Below are positions 11,351 to 22,700 of a DNA stretch of 64,000 nucleotides, one piece after another. The notes below the pieces were generated by a model. It did no database searches and was not told the origin of the DNA. It was given only the letters and a program-made list of their open reading frames with translations. Every line of letters starts with the position of its first letter. Positions within the stretch are counted from its first letter, which is position 1. Position numbers and translations under genes: made by a program. The DNA is taken from contig JANAVB010004000.1 of assembly GCA_029216955.1 (NCBI GenBank), positions 3,236,829 through 3,300,828 on the forward strand, in the 5' to 3' direction. The stretch comes from Iris pallida (taxonomy: Eukaryota > Streptophyta > Magnoliopsida > Asparagales > Iridaceae).

Positions 11351-14300
11351 CTAAGGATCGATAATCAGTTCGTCAACCCGACGCTGCAAGTCTTGAGCTT
11401 TAGTCTCCGTAGTCGCCAGAATGCGACGCTCAGCTTCCTGGCGCATTGTGTGCCTGGCCTCAGGAGCAAGGTCAGCAGCAAACTTGTCATCCAACTCCTT
11501 CTTCTGACGAAGCAAGAAGGCCGCATGACGAGTGCACCTCACCGTCTCCTCCATAAGATGGACATGTTCGGCCTGCGCCTGTTCGGAATCAGCCAGAAGC
11601 AGGGCTCGCTGCTCTTGCAGATGACGAATCAGTGCATCAACTTTCGCGAGGTTGACCTTCAGGGACTCTCGCAGTTTATCCTTCTCCTCCATTGACGAGG
11701 ATAAATTCTCCTCCTTGTCTATAGCATCGGCCATCTCTTGTGCCCAGGTAGCCATGGTGTCAGAGTGAGCCGACTCAACGGCGGCCTCCAGCTTATTCTG
11801 CTCTTCTTCAATTAAAGCATATAATTTGTTTCGTTGAATGTTCCGAAGTTCTGTCAAGCGAAGATCAAGCTCAGTCATAGAGGCTTCCAAGATCTTGGCC
11901 ATATGATCATGGCCATGGTAACTATAGATCTGCTGGATAAAAGTGAGCGCCATTCGCCTCGCAGTTGCGAAGCTTCCACCTTCGTCCAATACAGCCGACA
12001 CTCCCCGTCGTAACATCTTGTAGACGGCCTCGACCATGAATCTTACTTATTCATCTGCATCGGCCAGCACTTGAGGCATCATCGCAGGAGTTGCCGGAGC
12101 CACTATAAGAGCCAAGGAAGCAACTCTTGCAGAAGCTCCCACACCTGAGACTGAAGGCGCAGTCGTCGCTTGGCTCGCAGGAGCCTCAAATCTTATACTT
12201 CATGAGAAGAAATCGGAGTCTCGATAATCATGACCTCTGAACCTCCCTGAGGACCCGATATCTTCCCCCAGGCAGAAGGAAGCGGGGAACAACTTCCAAC
12301 AGAGGGCCCTTGCCCTTACTCAAGTGGGCCTCATGCAGCCTCGCTACAGCCGGGTCCGCTACAGCAGTCCCGGGAGCAACATCAGTGGCATGTATGGATC
12401 CTCCTACCATCGACGGAGGGTTTCCAACATCAGGAAAGAGAACAAATCCTCTCGCCTCTTTCTCACTCAAGTCCGGAGTAGGACTCGGCAGTCGAGCTTC
12501 TCCTCCTTCATCAATATCAACTCTCGGGACAGGAGTCGGACTCGGCAAGCGAATCATGTCACCCATCGGAACAAGAACAGGGCTAGACAATGGAGCAACC
12601 CTTGAAATTGGGCTCTCCAAAGCCTTCCTAAGAGAGGGTTCAGCGGCCGACTTCTCGGCACATTCCTTTCTGCTGATCGCGGGATCATCCCCAGCAACAT
12701 CTTCTTCAGGAGCGTCGTCTGGGGAAGTCGATTCCCACTCTTCCTCCTCATCAGGAGGGGTTTGTCTGACAACTTCTTTTAAGCCCCCCACGCTAATTTT
12801 GGGGGACCCCACAATAGATTACTTCACTCCCTGTGAAGACTCTGCTCCACCTCTCCGATGAGAGGGGTCAACATCCTCAGGTACCGCTCCACTTGTAGTA
12901 ACATCTTGACCATGGCCCAAAGTGCTGGGGACCTCCACGGTGACAACATCGTCCAAAGTCTCCTCCACAGGAGACGGCACGATCGGAGGGACACGCTCAT
13001 CAGGCGAGCTTGCCACCTCGTTCGGTTGACTCAGGCCCGGTTTCAATGATCGGGCTTTCTTCTTCTCCTGTATAAGAAGAAGACATATAAGCAAAAGAGA
13101 AAAGAGTCAAACCAGACTAATGACAATACACATACCACTGCGGGAGCTAGTTCTACAGGAGCCACCGAAGGCCGTACTGGCGTAGCTAAGGCCTTCTTGG
13201 GACTCTTCGGGTCAGATGAATCTGCCTCCGTCGGGGCACGTCTCTTCGGAGGTCTGGCCGACGGGTCCTCCTGAGAGCTTCCTGCCGGTGCCACAGAGGC
13301 AGTCCTATATGCGGTCACTTCAGGAGGATGATAAGCTTAAGTCGTCACCAGCATGCCTTCCGAAGCTTCAAGCTGCGTTCCGGCAATGAAACTGGTCTTC
13401 CGGTCAAATACAACGGGGACGGTATTCACCGTGCAGTAAAACTTTATGGCAGAATACAAGATATGTGGCTGGAGGTTACGGACCGGCAGCGTGAATCGTA
13501 CCCCGGTGCACCTAGCATTATAATATTGCCACCCCCGGGCACCATCCAACAAACTCCCGACAAACCCCAAAGAGCTGCTGGGATTTTTCAACATTAGTTG
13601 GGTATAGCCGAATTGGTGTACAAAATGACTGGGCAAATATGGCTCCAAGAAGCAGAAATTCCTGTTCTGATACACAAGGTGTAAAGGTCGGATGCTCTGC
13701 AGCCAGTGGAACCCCCATAGCGCCAAGGAAATTGTATATTTGCCGACATCTTCCAACTCCTCATCCGCCTCACAACCATCAAAGGTTGGGGCAACCTTGA
13801 TAATCTCCTATCCTTGGAGATAAGACAGAACCCTCCTACAAACAGGTACCCCTGTATGCAACCACTTCCGCCTGTAGAAGCGGTGAATAAAAGCATCGCC
13901 ATCCTCATGCTCCTCGGCCGACCCAGGAGTAATTATGTTCGGGTGGTACAGAATCAGCCACCCCATCAGGTAATGGAAGGGCAGCTCCGCACGAGGAAAG
14001 TTGCCCCTCTTTCCCTTCTCACCTATCACATCATCAGTGAATTCTCTCAAACCCCGCTTCAGGTTGCCCACCATAGCGGGAAGCAGAGCCAAAGGATAAC
14101 CAAAGACCAGCTTCACAGCTGGCAAAATGAGATTCATGGATATCTTCTTCAAGTAACCGGACCCATCGACGAATACATGGTCACGGAGCCATAGCATCAG
14201 AAAGGACGCCAATACGGCCTTTGGAGACATCTTGTGAGCACAGTGCCAGAAGCAGCTATAGATGTGCTCGGATGGCTCCCGGTCCTCGTTTTCACGAGGG

Positions 14301-15480
14301 TTCTTCTCATTGAGACTAGTCATCTCAGCGAGTACCTCAGCATAGGAGACCCACTGAGGAGTCATAAAACGGATCTTCGAACGATCCGCCAAGTCTTGCT
14401 TGAAGATATACTCCCTCCAAGCATTTACATGGGGCTGCGCCCCGCCTTTTTCCCTACGCTGAAGCAGGTAATGATGGCTTACGACCTCCTTGAAGACCGT
14501 CATCATCTCAGAGTTCTTCTCTTCCAAAGCTAATAACTCCTTGTTCGAGAGAAAATACTCCTCATAGGGTTCAGACCCATAAGGGAGCTTCGAGACCACG
14601 TACATCTCGTGTAGTGCCAGTCCTAACTCCCCCACGGGAGTAAAAAAAGGTACCGGTATAGATATTGTACATCTCCAGAAGAGTGAGAAACATGTGCTTA
14701 TTCAAGTCTATGCCCGCCTGAGTAGCACAAACAACAGCAATAAGACCAATCTTTTTGAGATCGGTCCTAAAATTCGTCAGAACCCAAAGTGTCAAATCGT
14801 CCCACTTCTGCACATAGTGGCACCAACCCTCGACCCAAAACTCTTCCTTCGGGTACGATAGCTTAGCCGACGCCAAATGATTGACGAAGGTTAAAGCATT
14901 GAACGCAAAGGTATCGGTGGAAACATCACTATAGATACCCCCGGGATGCAAAGTTTGCCAATGATAAGAGGTCCCGGCTCGCATAGCCGTCAAGTTATCC
15001 CTCTGGTTCGAGGAGGTGTCGAGCCGTATAGTACCAGCCACAGCTCCTCCTTGAGAGGGAACGATTTCCCACTCCATCCTTATCTTCGAAGCAAGACTAC
15101 GGAAGGCCGTCAAAGGCAATTGGCACTCCGCTTGCTTGATATACATGTTTACGCCTCTGGCTTTGAAGAACCAATCTTTCCTGATCTTCAGCACCTTCGC
15201 TTTGGCAGAAGTCAGGCGGTCTTCGAACATAAATTTGGGTTACAAGAAGTACTCATTCTCGTACTCAGCAGATTTGAGTCCCCCTTTCTCCATCATGCCC
15301 TAGAGGAAAGTGTGGTGCTGTTCGCGAATCTGGGCCATCCTCTCCGGAGGCTGATCCAACATAATAACAGCCTTGGCTGGGTTCACAACCTCCTCATCAA
15401 ATCCATGCCAAGTTGACAGAGCGCACGATCCAAAAGGACTTCATTCAGCACGGGATGGTCATCGACACTGTCAAACAAAA
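11351..15480 (-). pseudogene. Tat antisense gene: plant-mobile-domain-like protein with coiled-coil tail (broken)
   Basis: Read on the minus strand, the amino-terminal part (15480-14571) leads into GELGLALHEMYVVSKLPYG and then LASFLMLWLRDHVF, LPAVKLVFGYPLALLPAM and NLKRGLREF. That pattern (FL-x-LWL, then a hydrophobic P/AV-L-x-GxPLAL block) resembles the plant mobile domain, which is known in transposon proteins. A Lys/Pro/Ser-rich linker follows (13330-12228, with PSPTP repeats), then a 228-residue Glu/Lys/Leu/Ala-rich tail (12037-11351) that should form a coiled coil. Breaks: frame change near 15400; stops near 15300 and 15237; a shift in a seven-T run at 14642-14648; stops near 13805, 13335 and 12815; and a shift near 12100. 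A 68-bp intron is visible. Function in Tat elements is not established. Confidence 0.65.
13068..13135 (-). other. Predicted intron of the antisense gene (68 bp)
   Basis: On the minus strand the segment begins GTATGTG, is T-rich near its end and finishes TTATACAG. Removing it joins the frame ending ...LAPAV to the frame beginning EKKKARSLKPG without a shift (phase 0). It supports an origin as a real, spliced antisense gene rather than a chance ORF. Confidence 0.65.
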
Positions 15481-15650
15481 TGAAACAAAGCCATTAGGCA
15501 AAAGACTAAAAGGACTTAGAAGCCCAACATGAGCATCTAAGCCATATCAGAACCTCTGGCGTATCAACTGGACTAAAACCAATGCGCATGGAGGGAATCC
15601 CAATAAAGATACACAGGATCAAAAGTCCGGGTGCAATGGAAGAGAAGCTT

Positions 15651-15840
15651 CGGCGCATCATCAGGACCTAAGTCCATACGCGTCAACAAGTGAAGCTTCG
15701 GTACATCGTCAGGACCTAAGTCCATGCTCGTCAGCTAAAAGGGCTTCGATGCATCATCAGGACTTAAGTCCATGCGCGTCAGCTGAAAGGGCTTTGGCGC
15801 ATCATCATGACAAAAGTCCATGCGCGTCAGCCAAAACACA
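15651..15840 (+). repeat. 48-bp tandem repeat, about four copies
   Basis: Units run GCGCATCATCAGGACCTAAG...GGCTTCG with period 48. Each contains a small palindrome, GGACcTaaGTCC (GGACTTAAGTCC in the third copy). The array lies just upstream of the antisense gene, between it and its TATA box. Copies have diverged by several substitutions each. Confidence 0.75.
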
Positions 15841-16150
15841 TCAACGTGAGGCGGCTCATCTACAGTCGGGTCACCCCAACATCACTGCAACAAAAAACCA
15901 AGGCAAGAGGACACCCACCAAACACCTCCGGGCGAACGTTGGCGTGGGTCGCCATGACTATGGGGGCTTCCTCTGTGTCGACCTCCAAGGGTTCCTTTCC
16001 TCTACTCCTTCCTCGGCCAGCACCACCGTGGGAAGTCTTGGGAGCTATTTCTCGAAAGGACTAAAAGTTCTCAAAAAAGAAGGAGAAAAGAGCTCTAAGG
16101 AAGGAGAAAGCTTTTGCAGAAAGTAGAAGACTCTCTCTCCTCACAACCGC

Positions 16151-16160
16151 CTATTTATAG
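16151..16160 (-). promoter_or_regulatory. TATA box of the antisense gene
   Basis: The minus strand reads GCCTATAAATAGGC. A C/T-rich stretch follows (CTTTCTCCTTCC... on the minus strand, 16110-16070), typical of a plant leader, about 650 nt before the first recognisable antisense codons. A near-identical module, GGCCTATAAGTAGC, lies at 17211-17218, suggesting a duplicated minus-strand promoter. Confidence 0.5.
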
Positions 16161-17290
16161 GCTTGGCCTCACGTGTAAACTGATAAGGCATGACATCAGT
16201 AATCAGTCGCTTTGGGTCTCACGAAACTGACGATTGCCTATCTTCAAAAGATTATCATTAATCTTTCCTGAGATCGAGACGTTATCTCTTCAGAAGAAGC
16301 ATGCGCTTAAGTAACAAGCGTCCCCATAGCGACGCGCAGAACGACTATACGCCAAGAAAAGCCATGCGCCTAGTCGAATGGCATGCGCCCAGAGTCGTTA
16401 CTCCCCATGCTTCTTATTCAAAGTATTCCAAAACTTGGCAAGAAAGTTTTGAAAACTTTGAAGGGGGTTTTGTAGAAGCATGGAATTTCAGACGCATCTA
16501 TAGGCCAGAATTCCTATGCGCTCAACCCAATCATGAGACCAACTCAAATACGCCAAGAAGCTCAAACAGATACTTGGCATAGCAAAGAAAAGTACAAGTT
16601 TAAAGACATTGAAAACAAGGCTTTTATTTTATATGAAAGTCTATTACATGTCTAAAGAAAGGCTTTACAAAGGAGAACTTCTATGAAAAGAAAGATCCTA
16701 AAGCTACAGCCAGGCGTAGCAACTGCCATGTGCCCCATGCCAGGCGCATCATCCGTCAGGCGAATCATTCTGATGTCTCATCCAGGCGCATCACTCAACG
16801 CATGCGCATCTTCTTGCATAGTCAGAGCGAATCACTCTCTCATCAGCACCAATCAGCCCTTGTGTAGCAGAAGGAGGAGCTCTCCTAGATCGACAAAGAT
16901 CGTGGCACGTTGCCCCGGTCTTCAGAAGCAACAGGCACACTCGGCGACCTGCGGCTCTTCCAGCATAACAAAAATCGGGGCATGACCGCCCCGATCTTTG
17001 GATGCAACAAGCACTTTCAGCCTGTGTCGGGACACGACGATCCCGATATTTGGATGCAACAGGCACCTTCACAGGGCCGATGGTAAACTCGGCACATCTT
17101 CATCTTCGGAAGGAGTTCATCGTCAACTCGCCAAGGCAGGGGACCGATCGAGTTCGTCTCCATGAAGGAAAGAAAAGTAAAACGAGAAACAAAACTTCTC
17201 TTCATGCTGCTACTTATAGGCCAGGAAAAATCAAACCCATACGCCAAGTGGTAACTTCCCCGAAGTCAATGTATTGAACTTGCATTTATG
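16161..17290. other. Non-coding Tat region between antisense promoter and 3' LTR
   Basis: No convincing gene. CATGCGCC motifs recur (16363, 16381), a feature shared with the LTR-like region to the right. A second minus-strand TATA-like site sits at 17211-17218, and an A/T-rich stretch with AATAAAA-like sequence on the minus strand lies near 16630. A short antisense transcription unit is therefore possible, but its longest frame (17247-17017) is only 76 residues and is explained by the hairpin repeats. Confidence 0.4.
16898..17046 (+). repeat. Three hairpins with changing stems and a constant spacer
   Basis: Stems are GATCGTGGC/GCCCCGGTC (16898-16920, one G-T pair and one mismatch), ATCGGGGC/GCCCCGAT (16974-16995, perfect) and TCGGGA/TCCCGA (17027-17046, perfect). 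Each is followed by a near-constant spacer, GGATGCAACAGGCAC (CAGAAGCAACAGGCAC after the first). The arms change together, as in the array at 10685. Confidence 0.65.
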
Positions 17291-17741
17291 GTGAAGAATC
17301 TGCCCCATTGAATTCAACTAAATCAAAACAACCATTAACGCCTCGAAGAACTCAACAGACGGGCCAAAGAGGATGCGACACCGGGCTGATGCGCCGTCAG
17401 CACCATGCGCTCCGTACTGATGCATCCAATGGGACATAGACCCACGCACCCAGATCGAAATTAACCGATGTACCCCTTTCAAAATTTCCACCATCAAGCA
17501 TTTAATGCTGAATGACAAAGGCGGCAACGCATTCCAAGAGCCATCCAATCAGTAGCCCTTTACAGAAAATGTAGAGCCACTGATGTCAGCATCATCATTG
17601 CACCTTGGGTCGGTAACAAACGCCACATGGCTGATCGATCATTCGTATGCGCCTCGTGGCCATGTGCCCAGAAGACGACGTGCGCTCTAGTGGTCATACA
17701 CCCCCTCAGCTCACTTCTAATCTCAAACAACAAAAGACTAA

Positions 17742-17962
17742 GCTCTGCATGCGCCTCAAAATCCATGCGCCTGGACTTGCTCATGGCTCCTAAAAATCAT
17801 GAGACCAAGTTGCCTCTCCTGCGCCTGATCGTAGGCGCACCCTGATGTGATGCTCTGCATGCGCCTCAAAAGCCATACGCCCAGATTTGTCTATGATGAC
17901 TAAAAATTATAGGACTAAGTCACCTCCATGCGCCCGATCCTAGGCGCATCCCGACAGATCAC
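17742..17962 (+). repeat. Two 110-bp tandem repeats with paired hairpins
   Basis: Copies begin GCTCTGCATGCGCCTCAAAA at 17742 and 17852. Each has a hairpin around the core CTAAAAAT (CTCATG/CATGAG in copy 1, TCTAT/ATAGGA with one wobble in copy 2). Each also has one around GATCnT (TGCGCCT/AGGCGCA versus ATGCGCC/GGCGCAT). Stems are kept despite substitutions. Confidence 0.6.
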
Positions 17963-18243
17963 TCTCCTCCAAAGCCGAGATCTTTGAGCCACAAGCATAT
18001 GCCATGCATCCTTTGACTCGGTTATATTCAAAGAATGGGTGCTAACCACCCAAGATCTCGGTAACAACCAAAACTCAGCAACTGACACGTGTCAGCTCCT
18101 CCACAGCCCAACGAAGCAGTTCGAGCAGATTCTACTACAACTCGGGGCGCATCGTCCGTACACCCCCACCAACATCAGCCACATGGCGTTCCCACATCTA
18201 GGCGCATCCGACATATACACGCGAGAGTATCCAGCCTGTTGTC

Positions 18244-18251
18244 TATAAATA
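18244..18251 (+). promoter_or_regulatory. TATA box in the Tat LTR
   Basis: TATAAATA in the context GTCTATAAATAGAAGACC, followed about 30 nt later by a plausible start region (TTCAACACACGCAGAC). This is the expected U3-R arrangement of an LTR promoter. Confidence 0.55.
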
Positions 18252-18547
18252 GAAGACCATTCCTTCAACACACGCAGACAGATGGAGAGGGAGATATATA
18301 CAGACAGACTGTTATATCCCCATACAAAGGCTAGAAGAGACACTTAACGTCCACTTCTCCTTGCAATGCTTCGGCATCCAGAGCAACCCAGACCTTCAGA
18401 GAGTTTAAGATCGTCGTCAGATCGTCAACGGAGTCAACGTATTACCACTCACTCCATCGACACGGTGCCCGGATAAAAACAAAAGTGTACTCCTAGGACT
18501 ACATCTAAGTCCTACATTATACTCTGTTCTATTTGTAATTAAAAACA

Positions 18548-19186
18548 TCAATCCCAAAGAGTTTTAATGGCAAACAGTCCCTATCACTCATGAGGCTCAA
18601 AACAGTGAACACATAGGCCTATATGTAATACACATATATAAACATGTATACATTTACATATATACATATTAATGCCTAGATATGAATACTATAATCATGC
18701 ATACCTATTCTAATGAGCAACTAAACTAACCATGGGTACAAAAACTGAAAACAAAACTAGAATGGTTTATTTGTCATTTGACAAACACTTGGTGGACTTT
18801 CCTCGGATTTCTCCAAAGATGTCATAAAAACTCCAAATAAATTCTATCAAAATAAAGGTTAGAGCCTTGGACTTATTCCTATGGGCACCCCTAGTCCATG
18901 TGAGTGTTCCTACTAGTGTCATGCATGAAAATAGAGCTCAAACTATGAAAAAATGACAAGAGTTTACCTATTGAGAGTGGATTCCCAATAAAACTCTCTT
19001 GGAAGGCTCTAGTGTCAAGTTTGACACAATCTTCCAAGATCTTGGACTCCTCCTCATGAGCTCCTTGGTCTTCAAGCTCCACGTCTTATAGGATGAAGAT
19101 TAGGGAAAGTTTGGAAGGATTTTAGAGGAGTTTTGATGGTAGAATGTATGGGAAATGAAAGTGGCTAGTAGAGGGATCTTCTAGGG
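18548..19186 (-). mobile_element. LTR E, downstream piece (split by element C)
   Basis: This sequence ends at 19186 and continues at 42759, so C inserted into one LTR. The joined text (..TCTAGGG-TTTGT-GGAGGCTC..) resembles the leader region of LTR B near 30060-30420. The 3' part of the LTR is missing where it meets the Tat block. Confidence 0.6.
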
Positions 19187-19191
19187 TTTGT
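19187..19191. other. Target-site duplication of element C (left copy, TTTGT)
   Basis: TTTGT directly precedes TGTCACGACCC at 19192 and directly follows the other end of C at 42754-42758. The 5-bp length fits a Ty3 integrase. Confidence 0.8.
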
Positions 19192-19788
19192 TGTCACGAC
19201 CCGTACCCGGATATTCAGACACGTGTACATGGGCCACGCCCAGCCTACGCCATAGTACTGGCAGTAGAATGCTGTCAAGTATCCAGCAAAATATCTAAAT
19301 AGTACTACGATCCACTAAAATATCATGTACTCAAATCGCAAACAGTTATGGAAGAAATAAAAAAAAAGACATCGATGGAATCTAATAAATGATCGAACAT
19401 ATTAGGAAATGTATCAGAGACATATCGGATGAACAAGACATAAATCTAGAAAAGAATATAGCCTAGAGCTTTCAGAAGATAACTCACTGTAAATGGAACA
19501 TAGAGATCTGTCACAGCTAATATCATCCTGTAGTCCAATAATATGGGGCATAACAATTCCTAAAATTTGTCAACATATCCAGTCAGGATGGAACGAGCAC
19601 AAATCTCCAATAACAGTTCTAGTTAGACGATAAAGAATATATAGCAGTAAATAGACAGAATATACAAGGTAAAGTGATACGTACATGAAATATGGTAAGG
19701 CATATCAAGACTGTAAATGAATTTAAGAGCAAGAGAACAGTGTATATCATGTACAGTAATCAGGAAAACTACTATCTATGTGAGTTAG

Positions 19789-22700
19789 TGTCAACCCCTT
19801 GACCAAATTTTATTCTCATATTTTTTTTCTATTTATTTATTTCAAATGTCTCATATAATTGTTGTGTTTTACAATTGTTTTAATTAGAATATCAGTAGGG
19901 TGACCAAAGGAGTAATAAAAGGAATTTCAGGGACCTAGATGCAATAGACCTTATTCAAACTTCCTGGTTATATTCAAACTCAGGATAACTCTCATCAAGT
20001 AAAGGGAAACTGAGGTAGTAAGGATTAAACCCTGTTGGTGTTAAACTCAAATATCAGATTTGAAGAATTCAAATCCTTTTTCTATTTTCTATCCTAACAG
20101 CCTTTGAATTTAAACCTTAGACCAACAGATGAAACCAAAGCTGAGTTTAAATGCTCGAGTGTGGTTTAAACCCTATTCAATGGGGCTTGGATCAACCTTC
20201 AGATTCATGTTGCTTACCCTAACAGAAATCCTAGCTTGCCGAGGATAAGATCTATTCTCATCGAATTCAACTTATAGTCAGTCGATCAGTTAAGTCTCTG
20301 TTCGAGTCTTCAAAGATAAGCTGAAATCTGGTTGTTTTTAAATCAATCCTCTATCAAATCCTTTCCCTGATTCAACCCAACCCATAGATGTATTTATAGG
20401 AAATCTACAACCGATCCTAAGCCCTGGGAACCCTAGAAATTTCACCTCTGCCGCTGAGGACATTGAGGAGAAGCCAGGAAGTAACTCTGTCTTTCGACCA
20501 GGAAAGGTACGTTCATCTTCCTTTCAATTGCAAAGCTACTTTCTTCCTTCAAACATTAGAGGGGTAGATGAATGATGAAAATCCTAGGTAGAGTCATGGG
20601 GAACACCTGAGCTTTAATATAGACCAAGAGACTAGGACCTGTGTCCTATTCCCAAATCAATGTCGGAATTGACGCTTGGTATTCGAGTGGTATGGATTAG
20701 TGTCAGACTTGGTATTGGTATCCTACCCGACCCTTGCATCAGTTTTGGTATAGAGTACCATACTGGTTTCAGAATTTAGGGTTGGTACTCGACCTTTAAG
20801 TCCAAATTCTTGGTACTCTGGGTCTCTAGACGTATCCGGATACAGAGGGTACGGACAATATAAAATTTCCCTTGTATCCGTTAGATGTGATCATATGGGA
20901 TTTTCTTGTACTCATCTAAAACTTTTCACTGATACCCATAAGACCCCTCATCGGATAACCAATAAACTTGTAGAGGGAGAGAGAATCTCTGGCTACTGCT
21001 GTGTTACTTTGTCATTCCCTCTGTGAGTTTGCCTTCATATTTGCTCACCTCCTTCAAATTCGATAAGGACATGGGAGTCTAGAAATCTTGCCCCGGCCGG
21101 ACACAACCTAAGCCCGATACAATATATTAGTTATTCAGTTAAATCTTACATGTACTATCTGAATGATTAAACCTGTTTCAATAGGCATGCTTTAACTTAT
21201 AATAATACTTGTGCTCGTAACTCATAACCTGTTACACAGATTCTAAATAGTCCCATGTCTCTATTCCCCTTGCATGTTTTAGCAGAGTTATATATGTGTG
21301 GTCTTGCCTACACTATCCTGTTCTGTCCATAGTATTCCCTTAGTTAAATCATGTCCAGTCCTGGACACTCAGTGATAGCCACCTGTTCAAAACTTGTTTC
21401 AGTCCCAATATCTGTATATCAGATCCATGGTATAGCTAATTCCCAAACATTTTCTCTTTCAACTTCAATACCAGTATCGGTATTGGTATCGGCCGATATC
21501 GCAAACTATGATTTAGAAGCTACCGAATACCGATTTTCCTGGGTTTGACTGTATTATTTATTTATTTGGTACTTACTCGCTCGAGCTTTCATGCCTATGC
21601 AAATTTTCTCTTTGAGTTATTATCTCATGCATGTTCTCTCCTTGACACTTAACCGGAAGCTTTATCTTAACTCTTCTGTATGGACGAGGCTAGTTTTACA
21701 TGGAATCCTAAGAGACTATAGGAAATTCTGATTGTAGATTCAGGTGCTTTTTGGACCAATAACTTTGTATCCTTTGCAGGATATAATCTATTAGAGTAGA
21801 TAGTTACTTGGCTAGAGTTAAGCAAAGCTTGAATGAGCTTGAGAAATTTGCAGTTATATCCATCTTCAAGATCAAGCCACTCATGATGTCTAAGCAATGA
21901 AATCTGACTTGTCTAAGGGATCCACAGAGAGATTAGTTGCAGAGGGTTCATCTCAAATATGCTAAACCCACCTTAGGGTGAAACTTATCAATATTTGCAT
22001 TTTTCTCAGCTGAGTTCCCTTTTTGTTGCTTAGATGTCAAGAATTATGATCTGTAACTTCATTTATTGGATGCGAATGGCTATTGTATCTGTGGCATGTA
22101 CTGTAGTATGCTGATACTGGTATCTGGATTCTAGATTTTATTCATTGTGCATAGGTTAGGTGGAAGAGACAATAGACATGTTCGGGTTTGCAACTTTATG
22201 GGTGTTTAAATTTGTCTTCTTGTATTGCTGTGAAGAAGTTGCTTGATGTCTTTAGTAAATGGCCCTCCAAGAAGTATTTGTGATGGAATTAGTAAAACAT
22301 CCACTCTTAGGAAAGTGGTTTTGATGCTGTATGACAGATGTATGCCAACTTTACACCATTAATCTTGGCATCCTCAAGGGAAGTTCAATGTTTCTGCTGG
22401 CATCATGTAGGCTTAATGATATCTTGCCCTTTCTATGAGGCCTGATACCTTGGAGATGAGTTTTAACAAGCAGACACTATCTTTTGCGAAAACCTGAGTT
22501 ATGGTGCACTGGTAGTGAGGAATACAGGAGATGCCATTTGATACTTCAGAGTATCAACAGATGTCAATAGAAACTCTAAAAACTTCCATGCCTACTTATA
22601 GTAGGGGCAGTGAGCCAAACCATAGCTTATAGAATCTAAACCATGGGGTTAGGTAATGAACCAAGAAGACTAATTTTTAGTAGATTATAGAATTGATTCC

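Larger units (their letters stand above)
7532..18547 (+). mobile_element. Tat-lineage Ty3 retrotransposon remnant with antisense ORF
   Basis: An 11 kb block, visibly richer in G+C than its flanks. On the plus strand it runs: gag remnant, protease-like domain, G-patch-like domain, hairpin array. Then comes a minus-strand gene and a 3' LTR-like region with a TATA box. An antisense extra ORF between pol and the 3' LTR is an established trait of the Tat lineage. No reverse transcriptase, RNase H or integrase motif is visible, so it is non-autonomous or internally deleted. The 5' LTR and start of gag are absent: the block joins LTR A directly inside gag. The right edge is placed only approximately, at a CA near 18547. 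Confidence 0.75.
17291..18547 (+). mobile_element. Probable 3' LTR of the Tat element
   Basis: Assigned by position downstream of the antisense gene, by a plus-strand TATA box at 18244-18251 and by tandem repeats upstream of it, as expected in U3. The left edge is not resolved; I could not identify a polypurine tract with confidence. The right edge is set at the CA of TTAAAAACA. No second LTR is in the window for comparison. Confidence 0.45.
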
